Assembly: GCF_002940685.1 (NCBI RefSeq)
Contig: NZ_PNFP01000004.1
Coordinates: 186,001-250,000 of the forward strand
Direction of reading: 5' to 3'
Origin: Ensifer adhaerens
GTDB taxonomy: Bacteria; Pseudomonadota; Alphaproteobacteria; Rhizobiales; Rhizobiaceae
Length of the DNA: 64,000 nucleotides
Positions 55,472-64,000 of the stretch are shown one piece after another. The notes below the pieces were generated by a model. It was given only the letters and a program-made list of their open reading frames with translations. It did not search any database and was not told the origin of the DNA. Numbering within the stretch: position 1 is the first letter of the stretch; every line of letters begins with the position of its first letter. The position numbers were made by a program, and so were the translations under genes.

Positions 55472-58108
55472 CTAAGAATCGAGCATCTCGCGCACGGAAA
55501 CCGCCAGCTGCTTCAGCGAGAAGGGCTTCGGCAGGAAGCCGAACTTGGCGTCGGCCGGCAGGTTGCGGGCAAAGGCGTCTTCGGCATAGCCGGAGACGAA
55601 GATGAACTTCAGGTCCGGATACTTCTTGCGCAGTTCGGTCAGCAGCGTCGGCCCGTCCATTTCCGGCATCACCACGTCGGATACGACGATATCGACGGCA
55701 CCGTTGAGCTCGTCCATGATGTCGAGCGCCTCGACACCGGAGCCGGCCTCGTAGACGGTGTAGCCGCGCGTTTCGAGCATGCGCTTGCCACCACGCCGCA
55801 CCGCCTCTTCATCTTCGACGAGCAGCACCACCGCCGAATCCCCGGTGAGATCGGTCGGCTCTTCCTGCTTTGCAGCCGGTGCAGCGATCGCCTGCTGAGA
55901 CGGGGCCGGAACAGTCTGCGCCGTCATCGGTGCTGTTGTCGCGGCCTGCACCAGCTCTTCCGCGGCGACCGGCACCTCGATATGGCGGGGCAATAGGATG
56001 CGGAAGGTCGTGCCCTTGCCGACCTCCGATTCCGGATAGATGTAACCGCCCGACTGCTTGACGATGCCGTAGACCATCGACAGGCCGAGACCGGTGCCCT
56101 TGCCGACCTCCTTGGTCGTGAAGAACGGCTCGAAGATCTTGTCGAGGATTTCAGGCGCGATCCCGGTCCCCTGGTCGGAGACCTCGACCATCACGAAGTC
56201 TTCGTCCGGCAGCTCCCGCCGTCCGATAGCCGAGACCTCAGCCGCCGGCAGATTGCGCGTGCGAAGCGTGATCGTGCCGCCACCGGGCATCGCGTCGCGG
56301 GCATTGACGGCAAGGTTCAGGAGCACCTGCTCGAACTGGCCGAGATCGGTCCGGACCGGCCAGAGATCGCGGCCGTAATCCACTTCGACCTTGACGTTGG
56401 TGCCGGTCATGCGGTCGACCAGCATGCGCAGGTCGCCGATCACGTCGGTCATGTTGAGCACCGTCGGCCGCATCGTCTGCTTGCGTGAAAACGCGAGCAG
56501 CTGGCGCACCAGCACCGCGGCGCGGTTGGCGTTGCGCTTGATCTCCATCAGGTCGGCAAAACTCGGATCGGCCGGGCGCGCGGACAGAAGCAGATGGTCG
56601 GAGGACAAAAGAATGGCGGTGAGCACGTTGTTGAAGTCGTGCGCGATGCCGCCGGCGAGCGTGCCGACCGCATTCATCTTCTGCGTCTGCGCCATCTGGT
56701 TTTCGAGCGCCTTCTGCTCGGTAATCTCCAGCGCGTAGATGATCGCCGCCTCCTCGGGCGCCTGATCCGTCTGGTCGATCACGGCATTGACGTAGAAGCG
56801 GAAGTGGCGCTCGCCATCGCTCGGGTGCAGGGCGTCGATCGGCGCGATATCACCCTGCCGGTCCTTGGCGGCTGCCAGCGCCTCATGCAGGCGGCCCTTC
56901 TCGGTCGCATGCACGACCGTCTCGATCAGCGCGCCGCGCTCGACGTCGTCCTGCGAAACGAGACCTGAAAACAGCTTCAGGAACGGCGCGTTGGTGCGCA
57001 GGATCCGGCCGTTGCCGTCGACCGAGGCGATTGCCATCGGCGTATTGTTGAAGAAGCGGGTGAAACGCATCGCCGCGCTCGAAGCCGACTGCTCGTTGTC
57101 CTCGCCGCCTTCGCGCGACATGACGATCGTGCGGCTTTCACCGGGCGCGCCGTCGCGGGTCGAGGAAACGCGGTGGATCATGCGCACCGGCAGGCTCTGG
57201 CCGTTCATCTTGCGCAGATCGAGGTCGAGCATCTTGGTCTTCTTCAGACCGGGTTCGGCCTGCACCGCCTGGACGAGTGTCAGCCCCTCGCCCGCGACGA
57301 GATCGCCGATGCTGATCGAGCCCGGCTGGAACTTGGTGAGATCGATGCCGAGCCAATCGGCCAAGGTGGCGTTGATGTAGAAGATCTCGCCCTTGCGACC
57401 GGCGGAGAAGAAGCCGGCCGGCGCGTGGTCGAGATAGTCGATGGCGTTCTGCAGTTCCTTGAAGAACCGTTCCTGATCGTCGCGCTCGGCGGTGATGTCG
57501 GCGATCTGCCAGAGATAGAGCGGGTTGCGCTCGCTGTCTTCGAGCGGCAGAACGCGCGCCTTCAGCCGGAACCAATGGGCGCCGGAGCCGCTGGAAGCCG
57601 CGGTGGCGAACGGCTTCAGCAGGCGGAATTCCTCATGCCCCTGCTTGCCCTCGTGCAGGCCGTTGGTGAGCCTGTAGATCGCTTCCGTCGCCTCGCGATT
57701 GCGCGACAGGATGGTTTCGAGCGACTGGATGCCGGCGGCGTTCCTGGCGCCCGTCAGCGCGCCATAGGCGGCATTGGCGTAGATGATGCGCCCTTTGCGG
57801 TCGGTGACGATGGTGCCGTCTTCATGCGCATCGAGAAAGGCGCGCGCCAGTTCGTCCGGGCGCGACTGCGGCATCACCTCGATGAAGCCGATGACGGACG
57901 ACACGAGGAAGAAGATGCCGACCATGGCGAGAACGCCGAGGATGCCGAGCACGATCTCGTTTTCCATCTGGTTCCGGAAGATCACGAAGGCGATCGCCGA
58001 CACGGTGAGCACGATCGCGAGCAGCACGATCCGCAGCACGGTCCCCGGCCTGACGCCACGGTCAACAACCGGCATCTGGTAGTCGCCTGACTGCCGCAAT
58101 TTCGTCAT
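55472..58108 (-). CDS. cckA: Cell cycle hybrid sensor histidine kinase CckA
   Basis: An 878-residue hybrid kinase that, in Caulobacter and rhizobia, phosphorylates CtrA and CpdR through ChpT. Two TM helices (~25-75) are followed by PAS-like regions (~85-470), the HisKA box [10 protein letters not shown], an HATPase domain with N-A-R-D-A-M and G-T-G-L-G-L-S, and a C-terminal receiver with [12 protein letters not shown] (phospho-acceptor Asp) and K-P-F. GAGGACCCG precedes the ATG. The architecture matches CckA of this group well. Confidence 0.95.
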   Translation of the reverse strand: MTKLRQSGDYQMPVVDRGVRPGTVLRIVLLAIVLTVSAIAFVIFRNQMENEIVLGILGVLAMVGIFFLVSSVIGFIEVMPQSRPDELARAFLDAHEDGTIVTDRKGRIIYANAAYGALTGARNAAGIQSLETILSRNREATEAIYRLTNGLHEGKQGHEEFRLLKPFATAASSGSGAHWFRLKARVLPLEDSERNPLYLWQIADITAERDDQERFFKELQNAIDYLDHAPAGFFSAGRKGEIFYINATLADWLGIDLTKFQPGSISIGDLVAGEGLTLVQAVQAEPGLKKTKMLDLDLRKMNGQSLPVRMIHRVSSTRDGAPGESRTIVMSREGGEDNEQSASSAAMRFTRFFNNTPMAIASVDGNGRILRTNAPFLKLFSGLVSQDDVERGALIETVVHATEKGRLHEALAAAKDRQGDIAPIDALHPSDGERHFRFYVNAVIDQTDQAPEEAAIIYALEITEQKALENQMAQTQKMNAVGTLAGGIAHDFNNVLTAILLSSDHLLLSARPADPSFADLMEIKRNANRAAVLVRQLLAFSRKQTMRPTVLNMTDVIGDLRMLVDRMTGTNVKVEVDYGRDLWPVRTDLGQFEQVLLNLAVNARDAMPGGGTITLRTRNLPAAEVSAIGRRELPDEDFVMVEVSDQGTGIAPEILDKIFEPFFTTKEVGKGTGLGLSMVYGIVKQSGGYIYPESEVGKGTTFRILLPRHIEVPVAAEELVQAATTAPMTAQTVPAPSQQAIAAPAAKQEEPTDLTGDSAVVLLVEDEEAVRRGGKRMLETRGYTVYEAGSGVEALDIMDELNGAVDIVVSDVVMPEMDGPTLLTELRKKYPDLKFIFVSGYAEDAFARNLPADAKFGFLPKPFSLKQLAVSVREMLDS

Positions 58109-58375
58109 CGGGTCCTCTTATGCGGCCGGCGCCGCGCGCGGGCGCGGCCCAGCCCTTCCGGCCGGCATCCGCTCAAACCGCCGGGCAAATCGGTCGTTGC
58201 CGACACGCCCTCGATCATTCGGACAAGAATCATCTTTAACAATCAGAGATAACAGCAAAAAGCACCTGTGCGGAAGCATTCGAGCCAATTCACAGGGAAT
58301 GTCGGCGAAGTGCTTGTCCGAGCCCGAAAAAAGCCGTCAAATACTGCCACTCGAAAGGCAGAAGGAGTTCAGCCT

Positions 58376-59341
58376 ATGATGGAAACGATCATCGCCGACA
58401 ACGGCAGCCGGTTCGTCGTCGCCGCTGCGGCGGTCGCGATTGGGCTTGTCTGCCTCGTGGCTGTGCTGTGGATCATGCGCAACCGTCCCTCGTCGCCCTT
58501 CATTCGCGGCGGCAAGAACCGCCAGCCGCGCCTTGCGGTGCTCGATGCCGCCGCCGTCGACACGCGACGCCGTCTCGTGCTCGTGCGTCGCGACGATGTC
58601 GAGCATCTGATCATGATCGGCGGACCGACGGATATCGTCATCGAGAGCCGGATCGTCGCGCCCGGCGACGAGCGCCCGGCCGTCAGCGAACGCAAGCCCG
58701 CCGAACCGGTAGCCGAAAACCGGCCGGCAGTCCGCGAACCCGCCCATCAGCCCCAAGCCTCGATTCAATCCGAGCCCGTCGCCGTCACGCCGGTGCGCCC
58801 CATCGCCCGGAGCGAGGAACAGCCGGCCGCCCGCGTCGAGCCGGCAGCACCCATGCGCGTTGTCGCGGAACAACGCCCGGTAGCCGCACCTGCCCTTTCC
58901 GCAGAGCAGCGCCCCATCGCCCGGCCGGTTGCACAGCCGGCGCCCGAAGTCATCCCGGCAGTAACCGCGGTTGCCGCCCCCCAGGTGAACCTCGATACGG
59001 CCGTAAACAGACCGACGGCAATCGCCCAACCGGTGCAGCCGCAACCCATTCAGATGCAGCCGACCCAACTCCAGCGCCCGGCACCCGTCATCCAGCCCCA
59101 GCCGGCGCCCGCCGCCGGCTACTCCGATTTTGAACGCCTGCTCGACGCCGAGATCAGTGGCGACCTGCAGCGCCTGGGGCCGGCAACGCCAGTCACGCCG
59201 GAAAACCGGGCGCCAAGCCATTCCGGCCGTCAGGAGCCCACCCTTGGCGCGCCCGTCGCCGAAGGCGGACACAAGGAGCCGACGATCGAAGAGGAGATGA
59301 ACCGCATGCTCGCCGACATCTCCGCCGGGCGTAAGCCCTGA
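58376..59341 (+). CDS. FliO-like protein with long proline/glutamine-rich region
   Basis: A 321-residue protein. Residues ~12-33 form one TM helix; residues ~50-85 (R-L-A-V-L-D-A-A-A-V-D-T-R-R-R-L-V-L-V-R-R-D-D-V-E-H) match the FliO family core. The remainder is low-complexity, rich in P, A, Q, V and E, with a conserved-looking acidic end (T-I-E-E-E-M-N-R-M-L-A-D). FliO helps assemble the flagellar export gate, but no flagellar genes are nearby. AAGGAG eight bases before the ATG at 58376 fixes the start. Confidence 0.75.
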   Translation: MMETIIADNGSRFVVAAAAVAIGLVCLVAVLWIMRNRPSSPFIRGGKNRQPRLAVLDAAAVDTRRRLVLVRRDDVEHLIMIGGPTDIVIESRIVAPGDERPAVSERKPAEPVAENRPAVREPAHQPQASIQSEPVAVTPVRPIARSEEQPAARVEPAAPMRVVAEQRPVAAPALSAEQRPIARPVAQPAPEVIPAVTAVAAPQVNLDTAVNRPTAIAQPVQPQPIQMQPTQLQRPAPVIQPQPAPAAGYSDFERLLDAEISGDLQRLGPATPVTPENRAPSHSGRQEPTLGAPVAEGGHKEPTIEEEMNRMLADISAGRKP

Positions 59342-59462
59342 TGGCCGCATCGGCCTGACGCCAGTCGTCAGGCATCGCGGCAGCGACGAGGCGCGTTTCT
59401 GAGCCCAGGCGTTGAAGCGAAGAGCGGTTTCACGTCTTCCTCGCAAGACGTTCGGGACAACG

Positions 59463-59493
59463 AAAAAGGCGCGGTTTGACCCGCGCCTTTTTT
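59463..59493. terminator. Bidirectional terminator, FliO-like / dksA
   Basis: AAAAAGGCGCGG (59463-59474) pairs perfectly with CCGCGCCTTTTT (59481-59492), with a six-base loop, between convergent genes. Confidence 0.9.
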
Positions 59494-59518
59494 CAGACTG
59501 TTACGATAGCCCGAAAGC

Positions 59519-59938
59519 TTACTCGTCCCGGTAGACCTTTTCCCGCCGCTCGTGGCGCTCCTGCGCCTCGATCGAAAGGGTTGCGATCGGACGGGCGTCC
59601 AGTCGCTTCAGGCCGATCGGCTCGCCTGTTTCTTCACAGTAGCCGTAGGTGCCTTCGTCCAGCCGTTGCAACGCCGCGTCGATCTTGGAGATCAGCTTGC
59701 GCTGCCGGTCCCGGGCTCTGAGTTCGATCGCCCGATCTGTTTCGGAAGAAGCTCTGTCTGCGAGATCCGGATGATTGGCGCTCTCCTCTGCCAAGTGATC
59801 CAGTGTCTCGCGTGCCTCGCGAAGGATGTCATTCTTCCAAGCGTTCAACTTGGCCCGGAAATACGCCCGGTGGTTGGCATTCATGAATTCATCGTCCTCG
59901 GACAGGACGAAGGTACTAAGATCGATCTTCTCACTCAA
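59519..59938 (-). CDS. dksA: RNA polymerase-binding transcription factor DksA
   Basis: A 139-residue DksA/TraR protein that binds the RNA polymerase secondary channel and works with ppGpp. The coiled-coil tip has D58-L-A-D61-R-A63, matching the active D-x-x-D-x-A. The zinc finger is degenerate: C101-x2-T104-x17-S122-x2-A125, so only one cysteine of four remains. I chose the TTG at 59938 with AGGAG seven bases upstream because it restores the family start S-E-K-I-D; the open frame runs to 60001. It is divergent from a phosphatase gene. Confidence 0.93.
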   Translation of the reverse strand: MSEKIDLSTFVLSEDDEFMNANHRAYFRAKLNAWKNDILREARETLDHLAEESANHPDLADRASSETDRAIELRARDRQRKLISKIDAALQRLDEGTYGYCEETGEPIGLKRLDARPIATLSIEAQERHERREKVYRDE

Positions 59939-60338
59939 CGCGATTCTCCTGAAGAACATCTCATTGCGGCGGTGTATAGACCTATGGAAGCCGTGATTCA
60001 AGCCTCGGAACAGACACTCAACCGTATTTTAATATTGCTCCCGTTTCAGGCTAACTGGCGAATATTTCATCAAAATTACAGATCGGATCTTGATTTCCGA
60101 CTTGCGCCCACCAATGCCTGCGCCGCCGCTCGCCGAAAAGTGACAATGATGTGTTTGCGCCATTTGATCTTCCATTCGCGACCGCGGCAAAGCGCAGCAG
60201 CCGGCAGTCCCCGAAAAAATCAGGCGGCCAGCTTGATCTTTGCGGTGCGGGCGGGGAAAGGTGGCGGTCTGCCGGCCGACGCGAAAGCCGACAATATTAT
60301 ACCCTGCTGCAACCGGCAGGCAGCTCCGGAACCATTCG
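59939..60338. other. Divergent intergenic region, dksA / SixA-like (400 bp)
   Basis: No gene is supported. An AT-rich stretch near 60025-60080 could hold the dksA promoter, and an ACAATATTATA sequence near 60290-60301 could be a -10 region for the phosphatase gene. No strong palindrome or RNA family is visible. Confidence 0.35.
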
Positions 60339-60848
60339 ATGAAAGACAGCGCTCCCAAGGCCCTCCGCCTCTACCTCCTGCGGCACGCGCGTTCCGGCTG
60401 GGCGCTGCCGGGGCAGCGGGATTTCGATCGGTCGCTGGACGAGGTTGGCTATATCGACGCGGAGCGGCTTGCCCAGACGGCCGCGGACCGGGGCATCCGC
60501 CCCGATCGCATCCTGTGTTCGACCGCCGTGCGCTGCCGGGAGACGGCTGAGCCGTTCTTCCGGACGGTCAGCGAAGTGCTGGATATCCGCTACATCGACG
60601 CACTCTATTCCGGCCCGACGAGCGTCTATTTCGACCTCATCGATGCGCACAGGCATCTGAACACGCTGATGCTGGTCGGCCACAACCCGATGATCGAACA
60701 ATTGCTCTATCGCCTGGTTGGAGACGATGCCGCCCGCGAGGCGCTTCCCGACGGCTACCCTCCGGCGGGTCTGGCAACACTGGATCTGCCGGCTGCCGGC
60801 GACGCCGCCTCCGCCCGCCTGGTATCGCTGCTGCTGCCGACCTCCTAG
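60339..60848 (+). CDS. SixA-like histidine phosphatase family protein
   Basis: A 169-residue short phosphoglycerate-mutase-fold phosphatase with the catalytic L-L-R-H-A-R-S-G-W motif (phospho-His) near residue 15 and V-G-H-N-P in the second half. Small SixA-type members dephosphorylate histidine phosphotransfer proteins. The ATG at 60339 has GGAA upstream, and the frame is open further back without protein-like content. A SixA homologue 2.2 kb from cckA is suggestive but not evidence of a direct role. Confidence 0.87.
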   Translation: MKDSAPKALRLYLLRHARSGWALPGQRDFDRSLDEVGYIDAERLAQTAADRGIRPDRILCSTAVRCRETAEPFFRTVSEVLDIRYIDALYSGPTSVYFDLIDAHRHLNTLMLVGHNPMIEQLLYRLVGDDAAREALPDGYPPAGLATLDLPAAGDAASARLVSLLLPTS

Positions 60849-60995
60849 AGGCCCACGACGAGAAGAAATGCCGTGCGCGCTTTGCGGCGCCGCAATTAGT
60901 GCCTATATCGCGGAAGCAGCCCGCAACCGATCGTTAATCGGCGGGCTCGACGATGCGAACGACCCCGGGAAACACGCCGCAAGAAAGACCAAGAC

Positions 60996-62492
60996 TTGGC
61001 GCCTAACCTGACCAGCTTCAAAGACGACGCGCTGATTGCGCTCGACAATCTCACCGATCGTGCCTCCGGCCTCGTCAATCCCTCGATCCGGCTCGGCGTC
61101 ACCGGCCTTTCCCGTTCGGGAAAGACGGTCTTCATCTCGTCCCTGGTGCACAATCTCTTGAACGGCGGACGCTTGCCGGTGTTCGAGCCGGTGCGCTCCG
61201 GCCGGGTCTCGAAGGTCAGGCTCGAACCGCAGCCGGACGATGCCGTGCCGCGCTTCCAGTATGAGGATCATATTGCCGCCCTGGTCCGTGATCGCATCTG
61301 GCCGGACTCGACCCGCGCTATCTCGCAGTTGCGCATCACCCTCGAATACGAGAGCGCCAGCGGCTGGAACCGGCTGTTCTCTCCCGGCCGACTGTCGCTC
61401 GACATCGTCGACTATCCTGGCGAATGGCTGCTCGACCTGCCGCTTCTCGCGCAGGATTTCCGTCAGTTCAGCAACAATTCCGTGGCGCGCGCCCGCGCGC
61501 CGGGCCGGGCCCAGCTTTCGGCCGCGTGGCTGACGCTTGCGTCGTCGGCCGGGTCCACAGCGACCGCCGACGAAGGCAGCGCCCGCCGGCTGGCCGAGAG
61601 CTTCACCGATTACCTCAGGGCCTGCAAGGCGGACGAACGCTCGCCCTCGACCCTGCCGCCCGGGCGTTTCCTGATGCCGGGTGACCTCGAAGGTTCGCCG
61701 GCGCTCACCTTTTCGCCACTTCCGGATCTGCCCGAAGGCCGCGCGCCGAAGGGCTCGCTCTGGGCGATGATGGAGCGGCGCTACGAAGCCTATAAGAAAC
61801 ATGTCGTAAGCCCGTTCTTCCGCGAGCATTTCGCCCGGCTCGACCGGCAGATCGTGCTGATCGACGCCCTGCAGGCGATCAATAAGGGGCCGGAGGCGCT
61901 GCTCGATCTCGAGCAGGCGCTGGCCGACGTGCTCGCCTGCTTCCGCCCCGGCACCAACAGCTGGCTCTCCTCCTTCCTCACACGCCGGATCGACAAGGTG
62001 CTGATCGCCGCAACCAAGGCCGATCACCTGCATCACGAAAGCCACGACCGGCTCGAGCGCATCGCCGCACGCCTGGTCGATCGCGCCGCCGAGAGCATCG
62101 GGCTGAGCGGCGCCGGCCTGGAGGTGATGGCGCTTGCCTCGGTTAGGGCAACCCGCGAAGCGACTGTCAACCACGACGGCCATGCGCTGCCGGTCATCGT
62201 CGGCACCCCGATATCAGGCGAGAAGATCAACAGCGAAATCTTCGATGGAGAAAAGAAAACCGCGATATTTCCCGGTGACTTGCCGGCAGATCCTGAAGTT
62301 CTTTTCAAGACGATGGAGACAAGGTCCGGCACAACGACCTATATCGAAAGCGCGCATCCGCTGCCGGAACTCAGCTTCGTTCGCTTCCGCCCCCCGCATC
62401 TTGAGGAAACCGGCGGCGGACTGAAGCTGTCGGTGCCGCATATCCGGCTTGACCGAGCCATGCAATTCCTGTTCGGAGACCGGCTCGCATGA
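60996..62492 (+). CDS. YcjX-like P-loop GTPase/ATPase
   Basis: A 498-residue protein of the YcjX/DUF463 family. The P-loop is G-L-S-R-S-G-K-T near residue 38-45, and D-I-V-D-Y-P-G-E-W is a Walker B-like motif; A-T-K-A-D serves as the base-specificity motif. YcjX is often encoded beside YcjF and, in enterobacteria, near the phage-shock operon. TTG at 60996 is the start. The ATG of the YcjF-like gene overlaps its stop (ATGA at 62489-62492). Confidence 0.9.
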   Translation: MAPNLTSFKDDALIALDNLTDRASGLVNPSIRLGVTGLSRSGKTVFISSLVHNLLNGGRLPVFEPVRSGRVSKVRLEPQPDDAVPRFQYEDHIAALVRDRIWPDSTRAISQLRITLEYESASGWNRLFSPGRLSLDIVDYPGEWLLDLPLLAQDFRQFSNNSVARARAPGRAQLSAAWLTLASSAGSTATADEGSARRLAESFTDYLRACKADERSPSTLPPGRFLMPGDLEGSPALTFSPLPDLPEGRAPKGSLWAMMERRYEAYKKHVVSPFFREHFARLDRQIVLIDALQAINKGPEALLDLEQALADVLACFRPGTNSWLSSFLTRRIDKVLIAATKADHLHHESHDRLERIAARLVDRAAESIGLSGAGLEVMALASVRATREATVNHDGHALPVIVGTPISGEKINSEIFDGEKKTAIFPGDLPADPEVLFKTMETRSGTTTYIESAHPLPELSFVRFRPPHLEETGGGLKLSVPHIRLDRAMQFLFGDRLA

Positions 62493-63574
62493 GTGACGAC
62501 AGCAACGGTCGCAGCCGCCGTCCCGGCGCCTTTTCAGTCGGCGAAGACAAACCCGCCGAGGCCGGTCCGCAGCTACGCACGCGACGCGCGCCCGCAAGTT
62601 TCGACGACAACGTCGTGCTGACACCCGATGCGGAAGACCCGTTCCGCGAGACCACGCTTGCGGTGGAGGCCCTCGCCCTGCCCGAAGCAAGTCCTCGCAA
62701 GCGCCGGCTGTCGGTCGGCAAGATCGCGACCGGCGCGCTCGGCATCATCCTGTCGCTGGCTGCCGGCCTCTGGGTCGACCGCCTGCTTCGCGATCTCTTC
62801 GCGCGTGCCGATTGGCTCGGCTACACCGCGCTTGCCGTCGTCGCGATCGGGCTCCTCGCACTTTTGATCCTCGTTGCCCGCGAGCTCTCGGGCCTGATGC
62901 AGCTCACGGCCATCCAGAAGCTGAAATCGGAAACGGAGGCTGCGGCCGCTTCGGCCAATGCGAAACCCGCGCGCGCAGCGCAGGCAAGGCTCGTCCACCT
63001 GCTGGCCAGCAATCCCCGAACGGCGCGCGGGCGCACACGGCTGAAGGAAAGCGAAGGCGAGATCATCGACGGGCCGCACGTGATCGAGCTCACCGAACGA
63101 GAATTGCTGAGCCCGCTCGACCGCGAGGCGCGCCGTCTCATTCTCGCAGCGTCCAAGCGCGTCTCGATCGTCACGGCGGTCAGTCCGCGCGCGCTCGTCG
63201 ACCTCGGATACGTACTCTATGAATCGGCCCGCCTGATCCGCGCCATGGCCGAACTCTACGGCGGCCGCCCCGGCACCCTCGGCCTTCTGCGGCTGATGCG
63301 GGACGTCATCGCCCACCTGGCCGTCACCGGCTCGATCGCCGCCGGCGACAGCCTGATCCAGCAGGTTCTTGGCCACGGGCTGGCTTCGAAACTCTCGGCC
63401 CGCCTGGGCGAAGGCGTCATCAACGGCCTGATGACCGCACGCATCGGCATCGCGGCGATGGACCTCTGCCGTCCCATGCCATTCCGGGCGCTGAAACGCC
63501 CGGGGATCGGCGACTTTCTCGCCGACCTCAGTCCGGGTGCCGGACGCGTGATCGGTGAAAGCGGCGAGAAGTAG
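62489..63574 (+). CDS. YcjF-like (TIGR01620) membrane protein
   Basis: A 361-residue inner-membrane protein with a disordered charged N-terminus (~1-75), two TM helices (~80-100 and ~110-130), a helical region and a DUF697-like C-terminal part. It matches the YcjF/TIGR01620 family that accompanies YcjX. The two genes overlap by four bases, suggesting they work as a pair at the membrane. No psp genes are nearby. The role is unknown. Confidence 0.88.
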   Translation: MSDDSNGRSRRPGAFSVGEDKPAEAGPQLRTRRAPASFDDNVVLTPDAEDPFRETTLAVEALALPEASPRKRRLSVGKIATGALGIILSLAAGLWVDRLLRDLFARADWLGYTALAVVAIGLLALLILVARELSGLMQLTAIQKLKSETEAAAASANAKPARAAQARLVHLLASNPRTARGRTRLKESEGEIIDGPHVIELTERELLSPLDREARRLILAASKRVSIVTAVSPRALVDLGYVLYESARLIRAMAELYGGRPGTLGLLRLMRDVIAHLAVTGSIAAGDSLIQQVLGHGLASKLSARLGEGVINGLMTARIGIAAMDLCRPMPFRALKRPGIGDFLADLSPGAGRVIGESGEK

Positions 63575-63589
63575 CACGCCCGCGCAAAA

Positions 63590-64000
63590 CTAGATCCCCG
63601 CGTACCAGTCGTAGCCGAGATCTTCCCAGTAGCCGCCGCGCCCTCGCCCGAAGGGCGCGAGATCAGCAACGACTTCGATCGCGCGGATGTATTTCGCCAT
63701 CTTGTAACCCAGCTGGCGTTCGACCCGGACGCGCAGCGGTGCACCGTTGGCGACCGGCAAGGCCGCACCGTTCAGGCCGTAGGCGAGGATCGTCTGCGGG
63801 TGACGCGCATCGACCATGTCGATCGATGTGTAGTAGGCGGCCGAGCCGGCAAGCCCGAGCGGCATGCTGTCGAAGCAATGAAAGACCACGTAGCGCGCCT
63901 CGGCCTTCACGCGCGCCTCATCGAGGACACGAGCAAGGGCAACGCCGCTCCACTTGGCGATGCAGCTCCAGCCTTCGACGCAGTCGTGTCGGGTGATCTG
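63590..64000 (-). CDS. Molybdopterin-dependent oxidoreductase, C-terminal part
   Basis: The 3' portion of a gene running off the window end. The visible 136 residues include I-T-R-H-D-C-V-E-G-W-S, S-M-P-L-G-L-A-G-S-A-A-Y-Y, L-A-Y-G-L-N-G-A-A-L-P and L-R-V-R-V-E-R-Q-L-G-Y-K, the oxidoreductase molybdopterin-binding (sulfite-oxidase-like) fold. The cysteine in H-D-C-V-E-G-W-S is the probable molybdenum ligand, inferred from position. The start is beyond base 64000. It is convergent with the YcjF-like gene, only 15 bases away. Confidence 0.85.
   Translation of the reverse strand, partial: QITRHDCVEGWSCIAKWSGVALARVLDEARVKAEARYVVFHCFDSMPLGLAGSAAYYTSIDMVDARHPQTILAYGLNGAALPVANGAPLRVRVERQLGYKMAKYIRAIEVVADLAPFGRGRGGYWEDLGYDWYAGI

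Overview
The window is a 64 kb piece of an alphaproteobacterial chromosome, most likely a Rhizobiaceae member close to Sinorhizobium/Ensifer. This genus-level guess rests on gene content and my memory of rhizobial gene order (purB-purC-purS-purQ-purL, glsA-rpsD, murI, icd, alaS, recA, cckA, dksA), on the alphaproteobacterial SOS box GTTC-N7-GTTC upstream of recA, on a CckA hybrid kinase, an ATP synthase zeta subunit (DUF1476) and a DksA with a degenerate zinc finger. DNA is GC-rich, coding is dense, and I see no insertion sequence, prophage, tRNA, rRNA or CRISPR array. It reads as core chromosome.

Layout. 1-4 kb: tail of a DUF455 ferritin-like protein, an M23 envelope peptidase, an RhlE-type DEAD-box helicase and a Nudix hydrolase. 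4-9.8 kb, minus strand: a compact operon of a MoxR-type AAA ATPase, a CoxE-like VWA protein, a split XdhC pair, a MoeA-like/MobA-like fusion and a TfoX-like protein, preceded by a flavin reductase. This is a molybdo-hydroxylase maturation set without the hydroxylase. 10-14.2 kb: an ABC substrate-binding protein coupled to a P1-family self-cleaving peptidase, then rpe and two envelope proteins. 14.3-29.7 kb: the purine cluster (purB, purC, purS, purQ, purL) interspersed with PilZ, DUF2189, an alpha/beta hydrolase, a GGDEF-EAL protein, the zeta subunit, a lipoprotein, a DUF1127/MocR divergent pair, a PagL-like protein and bolA/grxD.

30-43.5 kb: two tandem Bcr/CflA efflux pumps, an IMPase-family phosphatase overlapping ttcA, glsA, rpsD, a MarR/cupin divergent pair with twin operators, a HerA-like ATPase, murI, a SPOUT RNA methyltransferase and a FUSC transporter. 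43.7-55.4 kb: icd, a COQ7-type hydroxylase, a nitrilase-like protein, an AraC/GyrI regulator, a metallophosphoesterase, alaS, recA and psuK-psuG. 55.5-64 kb: cckA, a FliO-like protein, dksA, a SixA-like phosphatase, the YcjX/YcjF pair and the 3' part of a molybdopterin oxidoreductase running off the end.

No single spectacular new system is evident. The best leads are the orphan molybdenum-enzyme maturation operon, the twin MarR operators, the operator-like palindrome over the MocR start codon, several enzymes lacking a normally catalytic residue (metallophosphoesterase, nitrilase-like protein, PagL-like protein), and hairpin-rich intergenic spacers. Many start codons were reassigned from the longest open frame to an internal ATG/GTG/TTG with a good ribosome-binding site; each case is stated.
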